From Candidatus Poribacteria bacterium (lineage in GTDB: Bacteria; Poribacteria; WGA-4E; WGA-3G), in NCBI GenBank assembly GCA_028824575.1, contig JAPPDN010000451.1, forward strand, positions 1 through 20,519: a DNA stretch of 20,519 bases, in the 5' to 3' direction. A program made the translations under genes and the position numbers. The notes beneath the pieces are model-generated. The model did not search any database. It was not told the origin of the DNA and saw nothing but the letters and a program-made list of their open reading frames with translations. Every line of letters begins with the position of its first letter. Within the stretch, counting starts at the first letter, position 1. Positions 1-6,930 of this stretch are shown one piece after another.

Positions 1-433
1 TCTCTTTGGCAGGCATTTTACCCGCGCCTAAATGCCCCAAAAGCGTGAAAGATTTCGCATTTTTTAGTAATCCTTGCAATAATTTTTCAGGCGCGTCCTG
101 AAGCGGCTTCGGTAGCGTGACGTGTTCTTCCAGTAGAACACCATCGCCATGTTCCTGCCATTCCGCTTCTGTCAGACGCATCCACCGACTGTTGTCATCG
201 AGAAACTTTGCATCTTTGAATTGGTCAACGATAGCTTGTTCCGTCACACTGGCAAGCGCGATTTTGCTCTCCGCTTCCTGGATGATCACAAGTTCCCAAG
301 GTTGGACATTGAAGGGTGAAGGTGCCCATCGCGCAGCCTCAATGAGTTTCTCAAGGTCAGCAGCATCTATGGCGCGTTCGTGAAACGTCCCGCGATGGCT
401 TCGGCGCTGTGTTATTGCATCAAAAAGATTCAT
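1..433 (-). CDS. Nitroreductase family protein (3' part cut off by window edge)
   Basis: Reading the minus strand from the ATG at 433-431 gives an open frame of 144 codons that runs off the left edge, so only the N-terminal part is visible. It opens with MNLFDAITQRRSHRGTF, then ARWAPSPFNVQPWELVII. This is the characteristic start of FMN-dependent nitroreductase-fold oxidoreductases: the Arg-Arg-Ser phosphate-binding stretch, then A-x-x-AP-S-x-x-NxQPW. Family members transfer hydride from NAD(P)H through FMN to nitro compounds, quinones or other acceptors in the cytoplasm; the substrate cannot be told from this. Its ATG overlaps the TGA of the upstream sugar-kinase gene (ATGA, 433-430), so the two are almost certainly co-transcribed and translationally coupled. 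The segment around residues 65-110 (FLDDNSRWMRLTEAEW) is not one I can assign. Confidence 0.82.
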   Translation of the reverse strand, partial: MNLFDAITQRRSHRGTFHERAIDAADLEKLIEAARWAPSPFNVQPWELVIIQEAESKIALASVTEQAIVDQFKDAKFLDDNSRWMRLTEAEWQEHGDGVLLEEHVTLPKPLQDAPEKLLQGLLKNAKSFTLLGHLGAGKMPAKE

Positions 434-1473
434 AGATTCACAAGGCTCCGATGGCGTTCAAGGATTTCTGCGGGTGAAGCAGTACCAGTCGTACCGATTT
501 TGGTGACCGTAATTGAAGCCACCAGATTCCCAACATAAGCGGCATCAACAGCAGCATCAACGCCAAGACTACAAAGTGTTGCCACAAGTCCTGCCGAAAC
601 ACTGTCTCCTGCGCCAACAGGATCAGTTTCATCATCAATTGGAATGCCTGGGATGTGGGTGAATTCACCCTCACAATAGACAAGGATACCGTTTTCACCG
701 AGGGTGACGTACACGGTATTTTGGGTTCTCTCTGCAAGGGCGACGGCACACTGCTTTGCCTCTTGAATATCAATTTCCTGTCCACTCCATTCTGGCTGAA
801 CAGCACGTTTTGCCTCAAACCGGTTCGGTTTAATGACGACGTTTTTATATTTACCAATCCGCGTACGTGAGTCGGCAAAAAAGATAATTTCAGGAAATGC
901 TAACGCTAATTCACACAATTTCGCTCTCACGTGGTTTGTGACAACGCCTAAGTTCTCAAATGGCATCTGATCCCCAACGATTATACCGTCAACAAGTGGA
1001 ATACACGCTTGGAGTGCGTCAATAACCGAGGCTTCAACTTCCGTCGGCATTGGGGATTGGTTTTCAATATCAAAGCGCGGTCCCTCCGTTTCCACACCTT
1101 CATAGCCGCGGTGGATCGGTTTAAGATAGGTCGGTGTTACCCAATTTGGCACGTGTATCATAAAATCCGTCAGGCATCCATTCGCCTGTAGGCAATTGCG
1201 GAGTGTCCCTCCAAACCCGTCTTCACCGATAACACCTAACGTATAGACTGTACCTACACCCAACGCTTTGAGATTATTTGTGACGGTCCCTGCTGCACCA
1301 GGACTATAGCGTTGTTCAATAACAGGATTCGTGTGCCACGGCGTTTCTAACGACAGCGTTGAGTGGGTCTTGTCAATGTACCAGTAGGCATCCAAGTAAA
1401 AATCTCCGACGACAAGGATTCGCTGGTCGCGAAATTGATTGAGAATCGTTTTCAGGCGCGCTTCGCTAATCAA
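430..1473 (-). CDS. PfkB/ribokinase-family carbohydrate kinase, RfaE/HldE kinase-like
   Basis: A 347-residue protein with the PfkB fold. It has an N-terminal ILVVGDFYLDAYW strand, a PfkB signature-1-like GAAGTVTNNLKALG near residue 60, an IKPNRFEA segment (N-x-x-E, Mg/phosphate site) near 220, and DPVGAGDSVSAGL with the catalytic Asp of GAGD near 290. The N-terminal pattern, with -D-x-Y-W-, a Pro-rich loop and then G-A-A-G, most resembles the kinase domain of heptose-7-phosphate kinase (RfaE/HldE). The nucleotidyltransferase domain is absent and the usual GGAAN is altered to GAAGT. The sugar substrate is therefore unknown. The start is TTG at 1473; it is preceded by GGAG with about 8 nt spacing and a stop codon lies six codons further upstream, so no ATG start is possible. 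It is the first gene of a two-gene operon with the nitroreductase. Confidence 0.85.
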   Translation of the reverse strand: MISEARLKTILNQFRDQRILVVGDFYLDAYWYIDKTHSTLSLETPWHTNPVIEQRYSPGAAGTVTNNLKALGVGTVYTLGVIGEDGFGGTLRNCLQANGCLTDFMIHVPNWVTPTYLKPIHRGYEGVETEGPRFDIENQSPMPTEVEASVIDALQACIPLVDGIIVGDQMPFENLGVVTNHVRAKLCELALAFPEIIFFADSRTRIGKYKNVVIKPNRFEAKRAVQPEWSGQEIDIQEAKQCAVALAERTQNTVYVTLGENGILVYCEGEFTHIPGIPIDDETDPVGAGDSVSAGLVATLCSLGVDAAVDAAYVGNLVASITVTKIGTTGTASPAEILERHRSLVNL

Positions 1474-1516
1474 GATGATGCTCCGATGTTACAAATATAT
1501 CGCAATGCCGATACCC

Positions 1517-1545
1517 ATTATAGCATATCAACGTTTTTTACGGAA
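1517..1545 (-). promoter_or_regulatory. Promoter of the kinase-nitroreductase operon (extended -10)
   Basis: On the minus strand a perfect TATAAT (plus 1517-1522) is preceded by TGC (1523-1525), an extended -10 element. The -35 position at 17-bp spacing (1540-1545, TTCCGT) is weak, as is usual when an extended -10 is present. The predicted start of transcription is about 1510, leaving a leader of about 37 nt before the TTG start at 1473. Confidence 0.6.
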
Positions 1546-1566
1546 ATACCAATTTCCCGTACCACC

Positions 1567-1750
1567 AGGAGCATTCAATTTTAAGAAATTATTGGATTAA
1601 ACGTCTTTTTTTCCAGGATCCGGTGTAAAATCTAGCGAAATCCAGCGAAATCCAGCGAAAATTTCTGCGTTTTTTTAAAATACATAACATATATTAAGTA
1701 TTATCACCTGCGAAAAGGACAACACCAAAAACGGACAATTGAATGACCCT
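1567..1750. mobile_element. MITE-like insertion with terminal inverted repeats and flanking direct repeats
   Basis: The 184-bp segment starts AGGAGCATTCAATT (1567-1580) and ends AATTGAATGACCCT (1737-1750). These are imperfect terminal inverted repeats, 12 of 14 positions, with a perfect 9-bp core CATTCAATT/AATTGAATG. The segment is flanked by an exact 11-bp direct repeat, CCCGTACCACC, at 1556-1566 and 1752-1762, as expected for a target-site duplication. There is no coding capacity. The interior is A+T-rich and carries a 10-bp tandem repeat. Both neighbouring promoters (1517-1545 and 1773-1801) lie just outside it. An 11-bp duplication is longer than most MITE families make, so the assignment is an inference. 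Confidence 0.5.
1631..1660. repeat. Three 10-bp tandem repeats TC(T/C)AGCGAAA
   Basis: The units are TCTAGCGAAA, TCCAGCGAAA and TCCAGCGAAA, back to back at 1631-1640, 1641-1650 and 1651-1660. A 10-bp period places the units on nearly the same helical face. They are inside the MITE-like segment between the divergent kinase and dehydrogenase genes. No spacer-repeat pattern is present, so this is not CRISPR. Confidence 0.8.
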
Positions 1751-1772
1751 ACCCGTACCACCCTTTCCGAAT

Positions 1773-1801
1773 TTGCAATATCAGCCCAGATGTGGTAAAA
1801 T
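1773..1801 (+). promoter_or_regulatory. Promoter of the LeuB-type gene
   Basis: TTGCAA at 1773-1778, a 17-bp spacer, then TAAAAT at 1796-1801. The spacer ends TGTGG, giving a TGG extended -10. The predicted transcript starts near 1808, about 40 nt before the ATG. The same hexamers and spacing recur at 9999-10027 in front of the TPR operon, which supports both calls. Confidence 0.65.
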
Positions 1802-1847
1802 ATAAGGAGTCCAAAATTCAAGAAATGATATATTTAGGAGATAATCA

Positions 1848-2900
1848 ATGTACAAAATCGGTCTCATCCCTGGCGATGGAATCGGCCCCGAAGTGACGCG
1901 TGAAGCGATGAAAGTCTTCGGGGCAGCAGCTGAGCAATCAGGCATTCAATACGAAACAGTCGAATACGATATCGGTGGCGACCGGTACCTTGCAACCGGT
2001 GAGGTGTTACCGGATTCCGTATTAGAAGAACTCCGAGGACTTGATGCTATTTATCTCGGTGCGATTGGACACCCGGACGTTAAACCCGGTATTTTAGAGA
2101 AAGGTATCTTGCTCAAGGTCCGATTTGAACTCGATCTCTACATTAACTTAAGACCTGTCAAACTCTATCCGGGTGTGCCGACCCCAGTGAAAGACAAGGG
2201 TCCCGAGGAAATCGATTTTATTATTGTCCGCGAAAATACCGAAGGCTTATACGCCGGCATCGGTGGTTTTTTGAAACGTGGCACCCGCGATGAAGTCGCT
2301 ATTCAAGAGATGATCAACACCTATAAAGGTGTGGAACGTTGTGTCCGTTATGCGTACGAACTCACGCAAAAGCGGAACAAGGAAAATACCTTGACGCTCT
2401 GCGATAAAGCAAACGTCCTGACCTACGCACACGATCTCTGGCGGCGTGTCTTTGACGAGGTCGGTGAAGACTATCCGAACATCAAAAAGGAATACGCATT
2501 CGTCGATGCGACAACGATGTGGATGGTGAAAAATCCAGAGTGGTTTGATGTCGTTGTGACGTGTAATATGTTCGGTGACATTATCACCGATCTCGGTGCG
2601 ATGATTCAAGGCGGTATGGGAGTCGCAGCATCTGGGAATTTGAACCCGGAGAGTGTCGCTATGTTTGAGCCGATTCATGGGTCCGCGCCACGTTATACTG
2701 GCAAAAATCAGATTAACCCGATAGCAGCGATCGGCGCAGCAGGAATGATGCTCGATCACCTCGGTCATGGAGACGCGGCAGGCAAAGTGGAAACATCTAT
2801 CAGCGACCTACTCGCAAGTGGGAAAATCAAAGATCTCGGTGCCGGCCGTATGGGTTATACGACCGAAGAGGTCGGGGATCTCATCGCGGAAGGGCTGTAA
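1848..2900 (+). CDS. leuB: 3-isopropylmalate dehydrogenase-type enzyme (isocitrate/isopropylmalate dehydrogenase family)
   Basis: A 350-residue, full-length member of the metal-dependent beta-decarboxylating dehydrogenase family. Visible landmarks are GLIPGDGIGPEV at residues 5-16, the substrate-loop segment LLKVRFELDLYINLRP near 90-105, VRENTEGLYAG near 130 and the family signature NMFGDIITDLGAMIQGG near 240. FEPIHGSAPRYTGK followed by NP-AAIGAA near 270-290 is the NAD-adenosine site, and an acidic/hydrophobic rather than Lys/Tyr pattern suggests NAD+ use. The LLLxxRFELDxxINLRP pattern is like the actinobacterial LeuB type, so leucine biosynthesis (oxidation and decarboxylation of 3-isopropylmalate) is the best guess. 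No leuCD genes are nearby, and tartrate/malate or homoisocitrate dehydrogenase remain possible. AGGAG at 1836-1840 lies 7 nt before the ATG. It has its own promoter and is monocistronic here. Confidence 0.75.
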   Translation: MYKIGLIPGDGIGPEVTREAMKVFGAAAEQSGIQYETVEYDIGGDRYLATGEVLPDSVLEELRGLDAIYLGAIGHPDVKPGILEKGILLKVRFELDLYINLRPVKLYPGVPTPVKDKGPEEIDFIIVRENTEGLYAGIGGFLKRGTRDEVAIQEMINTYKGVERCVRYAYELTQKRNKENTLTLCDKANVLTYAHDLWRRVFDEVGEDYPNIKKEYAFVDATTMWMVKNPEWFDVVVTCNMFGDIITDLGAMIQGGMGVAASGNLNPESVAMFEPIHGSAPRYTGKNQINPIAAIGAAGMMLDHLGHGDAAGKVETSISDLLASGKIKDLGAGRMGYTTEEVGDLIAEGL

Positions 2901-2911
2901 ACATTTACAGA

Positions 2912-2940
2912 CAGGCGCGCCTTTCAAAGCGCGTATCCTG
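2912..2940. terminator. GC-rich hairpin between convergent genes
   Basis: CAGGCGCGC (2912-2920), loop CTTTCAAA, then GCGCG (2929-2933), a TAT bulge and CCTG (2937-2940) form a 9-bp stem between the convergent leuB-type and methyltransferase genes. There is no T-tract, so intrinsic termination is uncertain. It resembles the stronger GCGCG-rich hairpin at 20228-20250 in a similar convergent position. Confidence 0.4.
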
Positions 2941-2982
2941 AAAGAACATGCTTCTTATAGGCACATTTGGAGCGTTACCATC

Positions 2983-3741
2983 TCAGGCGAGGCGTGCCGT
3001 AAAGTTAATTCGGTCTGAGTAGCGGTTCCACCGGTTAAAAGTGTACATATCGTAAGCACTCAAGGGTTTGTATCCCGCCGCCTTGAGTAAGTTATTAACA
3101 GTGGGTACTTCAAAGATCCGCTGCTGGTGTACCTCCTCATAGCGTCGAAACAATTCGCCTTCACGGATAAAAAAGGTCAGCAGGGTGCGGCACATCTTGG
3201 AATGGTGGAGGTAGTTATTTTTCCAGATGTAGGTATAGTCCTCATGGTTTGAGGCAAACGTTTTATTGTGAAAATGCTCAACGATATTCCGTTCTGTCGT
3301 CACATCGAAGATAAACAATCCGCCGGGTTCGAGATGCTCAGCAACGCACTTGAAGACGTTGCTTAACTCGGTTTCGTCGTAGGCATAGTTGATACTATCA
3401 TAAGTGCAGAGGACAGCGTCAAACTGCTGGTTCAGCTGAAAATCGCGCATATCGCCGTAATGCAGTTCAATGTCCAGTTCATGCGCTGCGACCTTCTCTT
3501 TGGCGATGTCTAACATACCGATTGCCCGGTCCACACCGGCCATCTCATAGCCTTTTAATGCGAGTTGTATCGTCAAGGCACAAGTGCCGCATGCCAAATC
3601 GAGGACGCGAAGGGGTTTAGAATCATACTTCTCAAAAAGTGACTCAATGTAATGTGTCCAGCGCGTATAATTGACGTTTGTCATCATCCGATCGTATGCG
3701 TAGGCAAATTTTTCATAAGGGGTAATCAAATGTGTCTGCAT
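2983..3741 (-). CDS. Class I SAM-dependent methyltransferase
   Basis: A 252-residue cytoplasmic protein with the Rossmann-type methyltransferase fold. Motif I, VLDLACGTCALTIQLA, is near residues 45-60 (D-x-A-C-G-T binds S-adenosylmethionine). GVDRAIGMLDIAKEK follows near 70, with the acidic residue that contacts the ribose. YGDMRDF is near 95, and the FDAVLCTYDSINYA strand with the post-motif stretch LEPGGLFIFDV is near 110-145. The C-terminal part is rich in aromatic residues and probably forms the acceptor pocket. No feature identifies the acceptor, so a small-molecule methyltransferase is only the most common outcome in this group. It is the second gene after a small membrane-protein gene (34-nt gap) and probably shares its promoter. 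Its own ribosome binding site is weak. Confidence 0.85.
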   Translation of the reverse strand: MQTHLITPYEKFAYAYDRMMTNVNYTRWTHYIESLFEKYDSKPLRVLDLACGTCALTIQLALKGYEMAGVDRAIGMLDIAKEKVAAHELDIELHYGDMRDFQLNQQFDAVLCTYDSINYAYDETELSNVFKCVAEHLEPGGLFIFDVTTERNIVEHFHNKTFASNHEDYTYIWKNNYLHHSKMCRTLLTFFIREGELFRRYEEVHQQRIFEVPTVNNLLKAAGYKPLSAYDMYTFNRWNRYSDRINFTARLA

Positions 3742-3775
3742 TGTCTAAGTGTCGCTTGCAAGTTGATAATGCAAG

Positions 3776-4165
3776 TCACTCGGTCCCTCCTTTAACCCCG
3801 ACAGAGGCGTTCATCATTCGTAGGAGCGTGTTAATTTCGTCAGCGTCCCAAACTTGATCATCATTTGCTTGAATCGCATATCTACCAACGGCTCTAATCT
3901 TGCGGGGGCTGATTTTTCCAGTGAGAAAGCTGAATGGAAGTTGCATACCAGCGGTTTTGACCCGATCAAACGTCGTTTCGATGTCATACCGGTCAACGCC
4001 TTCAGGTGCCTGTTGAATCAGTACGTCCTTCACCATATCCACGCCAAAACCGAATAACTCTTTGATGATGAACCATTGCAAAACTGCGAGGCATACTGTG
4101 AAGATTAAGAGAACCGTCAAACCTTTGACGATGTACCGCCGCCACTTCCCGTTGAGGACGCTCAT
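3776..4165 (-). CDS. Small single-pass membrane protein of unknown function
   Basis: I do not recognise this family. From the ATG at 4165 the product is 129 residues. It has a basic N-terminus (NGKWRRYIVK), one hydrophobic segment of about 20 residues near 16-35 (LTVLLIFTVCLAVLQWFIIK), then a roughly 90-residue soluble tail that would face the periplasm, with a charged middle part and an acidic WDADEIN patch near the end. A TTG two codons upstream (4171) is an alternative start. A strong GGAGG lies 10 nt before the ATG but only 4 nt before the TTG, so the ATG is preferred. It heads an operon with the methyltransferase and has a near-consensus promoter at 4205-4233. Confidence 0.6.
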   Translation of the reverse strand: MSVLNGKWRRYIVKGLTVLLIFTVCLAVLQWFIIKELFGFGVDMVKDVLIQQAPEGVDRYDIETTFDRVKTAGMQLPFSFLTGKISPRKIRAVGRYAIQANDDQVWDADEINTLLRMMNASVGVKGGTE

Positions 4166-4204
4166 GTTCAACTCACCTCCGAGTCGGATTCCTTATTTAC
4201 GCTT

Positions 4205-4233
4205 ATACTACCAGTTTACACAGACCTTGTCAA
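4205..4233 (-). promoter_or_regulatory. Near-consensus sigma70 promoter of the membrane protein-methyltransferase operon
   Basis: On the minus strand a perfect TTGACA (plus 4228-4233), a 17-bp spacer ending TGG (extended -10), and TAGTAT (plus 4205-4210). The predicted start is near 4198, with a leader of about 33 nt containing the GGAGG ribosome binding site. Confidence 0.75.
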
Positions 4234-4296
4234 TTAGATTTTGCCAATATCAGCGAGGTTAGCATCTCACCAGCGAAATAAACGGGTTAACAAAAA

Positions 4297-5385
4297 ATGA
4301 AGATAGGTATTGTAGGCAGACCACAGGTCGGAAAAACGACAGTGTTTAACACTTTAGCAGAATCCAATGCAGAAGTTGGGGGTTACACAAGCCGCGGCCA
4401 AATAAACCTCAGCACTGCGAATATCCCAGACGAGCGGCTGACGCGTTTGGCAGAAATCCTTGAACCCTCAAAAATAACACCCGCTACAATTGATTATGTA
4501 GATGTTGCAGGCGTAACCAAATCGGACGTAGAACAAGCGGAATTAGATTCAGGGATGCTTGCGGAACTCCGCACCGTCGATGCCCTTGCGCATGTCGTCA
4601 GGCTTTTTGAGGACGAATCGGTTCCACATGTTGATGGTAGCGTTGACGCGGAACGCGATATTGAAAGCGTCTCCGTTGAGTTCGCGTTCGCGGATTTGCA
4701 AATTGTTGAAGGTAGACTCGACCGGCTCCGCAAACAATATCAAAATCAGAAGCTGCCAGCGCAGCAAAATGAGATTCGGCTTTTAGAGGCGTGCCAGGAG
4801 ACCTTAGAAAGCGGAAAACCGCTGCGTGCACTTGAGTTATCTGCCAATGAAGAGAAGTTGATACGCGGCTACGGGTTTTTGACGCAGAAACCGTTGTTGC
4901 TGGTCTGCAATATCGGTGAAACGCAACTGGAAGCGGCAGATGAAATTCTTAAATACTTCACTAAATACGAAGCAGAACCGCAAACAGCAGTCATTGTCCT
5001 CGCCGCGCAATTAGAGATGGAACTCTCACAACTTGATGAAACCGATACTGAGATTTTCATGGAAGAGATGGGGTTGCGCGAGTCCGCTTTAGAGCGATTT
5101 ATTCAGACCTCGTACAGGCTATTAGGGCTGCTCACGTTCTTCACAATCAACCCAACGGAGGCGCGCGCATGGACGCTGCGCGAAGGGCAAACCGCGGTTG
5201 ATGCAGCAGGCCGTATTCATACCGACTTTGCGAATGCTTTCATCCGTTCAGAGACAATCAACTGGGAAGACTTAATAACTTGTGGGAGTTACCCAGAAGC
5301 GCGCAGCAAAGGCTTACTGAGAGCCGAAGGTAAAACGTACCAAGTCCAAGAGGGGGATGTGCTACTCATTCTGGCGAACCCATAA
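4297..5385 (+). CDS. ychF: YchF-family P-loop ATPase/GTPase with TGS (DUF933) C-terminus
   Basis: A 362-residue protein, the usual YchF length. The G1/P-loop is GIVGRPQVGKTT (residues 4-15), where classic YchF has GLPNVGKST. G3 is DYVDVAGV near 67. The ALAHVVRLFEDESVPHVDGSVDAERDIE stretch, split here around residues 96-123, is a YchF hallmark. The next part is a helical, probably coiled-coil arm (roughly 130-200). The base-recognition segment is VCNIGE near 205, an N-x-x-E rather than GTPase N-K-x-D motif, as in YchF proteins that prefer ATP. The C-terminal 90 residues, with LLGLLTFFTINPTEARAWTLREGQTA and a final QEGDVLLILANP, form the TGS-like DUF933 domain. YchF proteins associate with ribosomes and the stress response. 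It stands alone here, with a poor ribosome binding site. It may be a divergent paralogue of a canonical YchF elsewhere in the genome. Confidence 0.88.
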   Translation: MKIGIVGRPQVGKTTVFNTLAESNAEVGGYTSRGQINLSTANIPDERLTRLAEILEPSKITPATIDYVDVAGVTKSDVEQAELDSGMLAELRTVDALAHVVRLFEDESVPHVDGSVDAERDIESVSVEFAFADLQIVEGRLDRLRKQYQNQKLPAQQNEIRLLEACQETLESGKPLRALELSANEEKLIRGYGFLTQKPLLLVCNIGETQLEAADEILKYFTKYEAEPQTAVIVLAAQLEMELSQLDETDTEIFMEEMGLRESALERFIQTSYRLLGLLTFFTINPTEARAWTLREGQTAVDAAGRIHTDFANAFIRSETINWEDLITCGSYPEARSKGLLRAEGKTYQVQEGDVLLILANP

Positions 5386-5585
5386 GTTTCAATTTAACGT
5401 GAGTTTGATATTAGAGTTGCAGTATAAAAAATAAACCGTTGGGTTTCACTCGTTTTTCAGAAATTTTAGCCTCATAAGGGGCTTGAACCTCTCTTTAGTG
5501 CCTGATTTTATTGTGATTTCCGTTCTACCCAACCTACAGTAACCATTAAATCTTTTTATCAAACTGGTGTTTAATTTAGGATAGT
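5386..5585. repeat. Non-coding spacer with an interrupted inverted repeat and a small hairpin
   Basis: This 200-bp spacer separates convergent ychF and plsC and has no gene. GTTGGGT (5438-5444) and ACCCAAC (5527-5533) form a 7-bp inverted repeat 82 nt apart. The left arm also makes a small AAACC-GTTG-GGTTT hairpin, and AGCCTC-ATAA-GGGGCT (5468-5483) a 6-bp hairpin. Either may end transcription, but neither has a proper T-tract. Confidence 0.35.
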
Positions 5586-6242
5586 TCACCTGTCGATTAA
5601 CATCTTATCTCGCAAATCCGCGATTGCGCCCATCATCTGGTTGCCCATCAGTTGATACTTTTCGCGCCGCGTTTCAAATTCTCCAGTGATAGGTTCAAGC
5701 GGTTCACCAAATATAACAGTGAGTTTCGATCGGCGGAGCCGTTTGCTGTTGCGCGGCAATATCCGTTCCGCGCCCCTGTGAAACACCGGGATCGTCGGTA
5801 CACCGGCTCGGTCCGCAACAAAACATGCCCCATCATGGGCCTTACCTAACGTACCATCAACGCTACGGGTACCTTCTGGAAACATCAACACAGCGTTGCC
5901 GTCTTGCAAAAGTGAGATTGTCTTTCGCAACGCGCCTAAGTCTGCTGCGCCTCTATTGACAGGGTAGGCATTATAAATTGAAATGAGTTTCCCTAAACCC
6001 GGGAGGTCGAATGCGTTACTTCGTGCCATGAAATGAATCTCCCGATTCGCGGCGGAACCGACAATTACAGGATCAAGGAAACTGACGTGATTTGACACAA
6101 GTAACACGCCACCTTCCCTCGGAATGTGGTGAAGGCCTCGTGCTTCAAGTCGCCCCACGGTTTTACAAAAAATGTTTGTGAGCCGATGTCCCCATCGGTA
6201 GATCGGACAGGACGTCCAAAATTGGTTATTGGTATACCACAT
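5586..6242 (-). CDS. plsC: 1-acyl-sn-glycerol-3-phosphate acyltransferase (PlsC family)
   Basis: A 218-residue lysophosphatidate acyltransferase-type enzyme, making phosphatidate from lysophosphatidate and an acyl donor at the inner membrane face. Block I, SNHVSFLDP, at residues 50-58 contains the catalytic His-x4-Asp. AYPVNRG near 92-98 is the block II region. FPEGTRS at 121-127 is the glycerol-phosphate-binding block III. GVPTIPV near 146-152 is block IV. No membrane helix is obvious, so it is probably membrane-associated. It is the last gene of the tyrA-cmk-plsC operon: its ATG lies 10 nt after the cmk stop, with a weak GAAAG ribosome binding site, so it probably depends on coupled translation. 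A cmk-plsC order is common in bacterial genomes. Confidence 0.9.
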   Translation of the reverse strand: MWYTNNQFWTSCPIYRWGHRLTNIFCKTVGRLEARGLHHIPREGGVLLVSNHVSFLDPVIVGSAANREIHFMARSNAFDLPGLGKLISIYNAYPVNRGAADLGALRKTISLLQDGNAVLMFPEGTRSVDGTLGKAHDGACFVADRAGVPTIPVFHRGAERILPRNSKRLRRSKLTVIFGEPLEPITGEFETRREKYQLMGNQMMGAIADLRDKMLIDR

Positions 6243-6252
6243 AATTCTACTT

Positions 6253-6930
6253 TCAACCGATTTCGGCGTTACATATCGTCGCTATAATAAGATCAACGAC
6301 TTCATTGATCGTTTTATCGGTTGTATCAACGATAATAGCGTCGTCAGCGGCCCGGAGCGGACTGTGTGCCCGCGTTTTATCCTTCTCATCGCGATCAGTA
6401 ATCTCCGCTTCAACTGCTGCCAACGTTATATCTACGTTTTGTCTTTGGAGTTCGGCGAGTCTCCGCTTCGCGCGTTCTGTCACAGAGGCATCAAGATAGA
6501 ACTTAAAATCGGCGTTTGGAAAAACAATCGTCGTTAAATCTCTGCCTTCAGCGATGATACTCCCCTCGCCACCGATACGTTGTTGATGCTTGACGATCTC
6601 ATGGCGAATCTCTGGTATTTTTGCAACATCTGCGACGCGTCTATTAACTGCCGGCGTGCGGATCTGGAGAGAAACATCTTCAGTATTGAGCAAAATCGTT
6701 TTACCGTTATCCTGAAATTCAATGTGGCACGCCTTTACCTGCTCAAGCAGTACAGGACTATCGGCTGCAAGTTTACCTCGGATCGCCAACACGGTCACTG
6801 CCCTGTACATAGCACCGGAATCGAGATAAAGCAGTCCGAGTTTTTCTGCGATGCGTCGCGCGACCGTACTTTTCCCAGACCCGGCAGGTCCGTCTATCGC
6901 AATCGTTACCTGATATCCAATCTTTTTCAT
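6253..6930 (-). CDS. cmk: (d)CMP kinase (cytidylate kinase)
   Basis: A 225-residue enzyme phosphorylating CMP and dCMP with ATP, part of pyrimidine nucleotide recycling. The P-loop is GPAGSGKST (residues 14-22), followed by the CMP-contact segment YLDSGAMYRAVT near 35. VSLQIRTPAVNRRV is near 105 and EGRDLTTIVFPNAD near 145, where the usual form is EGRDIGTVVFP, a conservative change at the Gly. The lid, ITDRDEKDKTRAHSPL followed by AADDAIIVDTT, is near 180-210. All hallmark residues are intact. The ATG overlaps the tyrA stop (ATGA at 6930-6927) and has a GGGGG ribosome binding site just upstream, so it is both coupled to tyrA and able to initiate. Confidence 0.95.
   Translation of the reverse strand: MKKIGYQVTIAIDGPAGSGKSTVARRIAEKLGLLYLDSGAMYRAVTVLAIRGKLAADSPVLLEQVKACHIEFQDNGKTILLNTEDVSLQIRTPAVNRRVADVAKIPEIRHEIVKHQQRIGGEGSIIAEGRDLTTIVFPNADFKFYLDASVTERAKRRLAELQRQNVDITLAAVEAEITDRDEKDKTRAHSPLRAADDAIIVDTTDKTINEVVDLIIATICNAEIG

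Noticed and set aside
117..383. Plus-strand open frame opposite the nitroreductase
   Set aside because: Ser-rich, low-complexity product antisense to a clear nitroreductase; a shadow frame.
1615..1631. Extra TAAAAT -10 box before the 10-bp repeats
   Set aside because: No acceptable -35 at 16-18 bp, and it lies inside the MITE-like segment far from the gene.
1626..1660. CRISPR-like repeat
   Set aside because: The units are contiguous 10-mers without spacers; it is a simple tandem repeat.
2247..2768. 173-codon minus-strand open frame inside the LeuB-type gene
   Set aside because: It lies wholly antisense to a well-conserved enzyme and has no recognisable domain or ribosome binding site.
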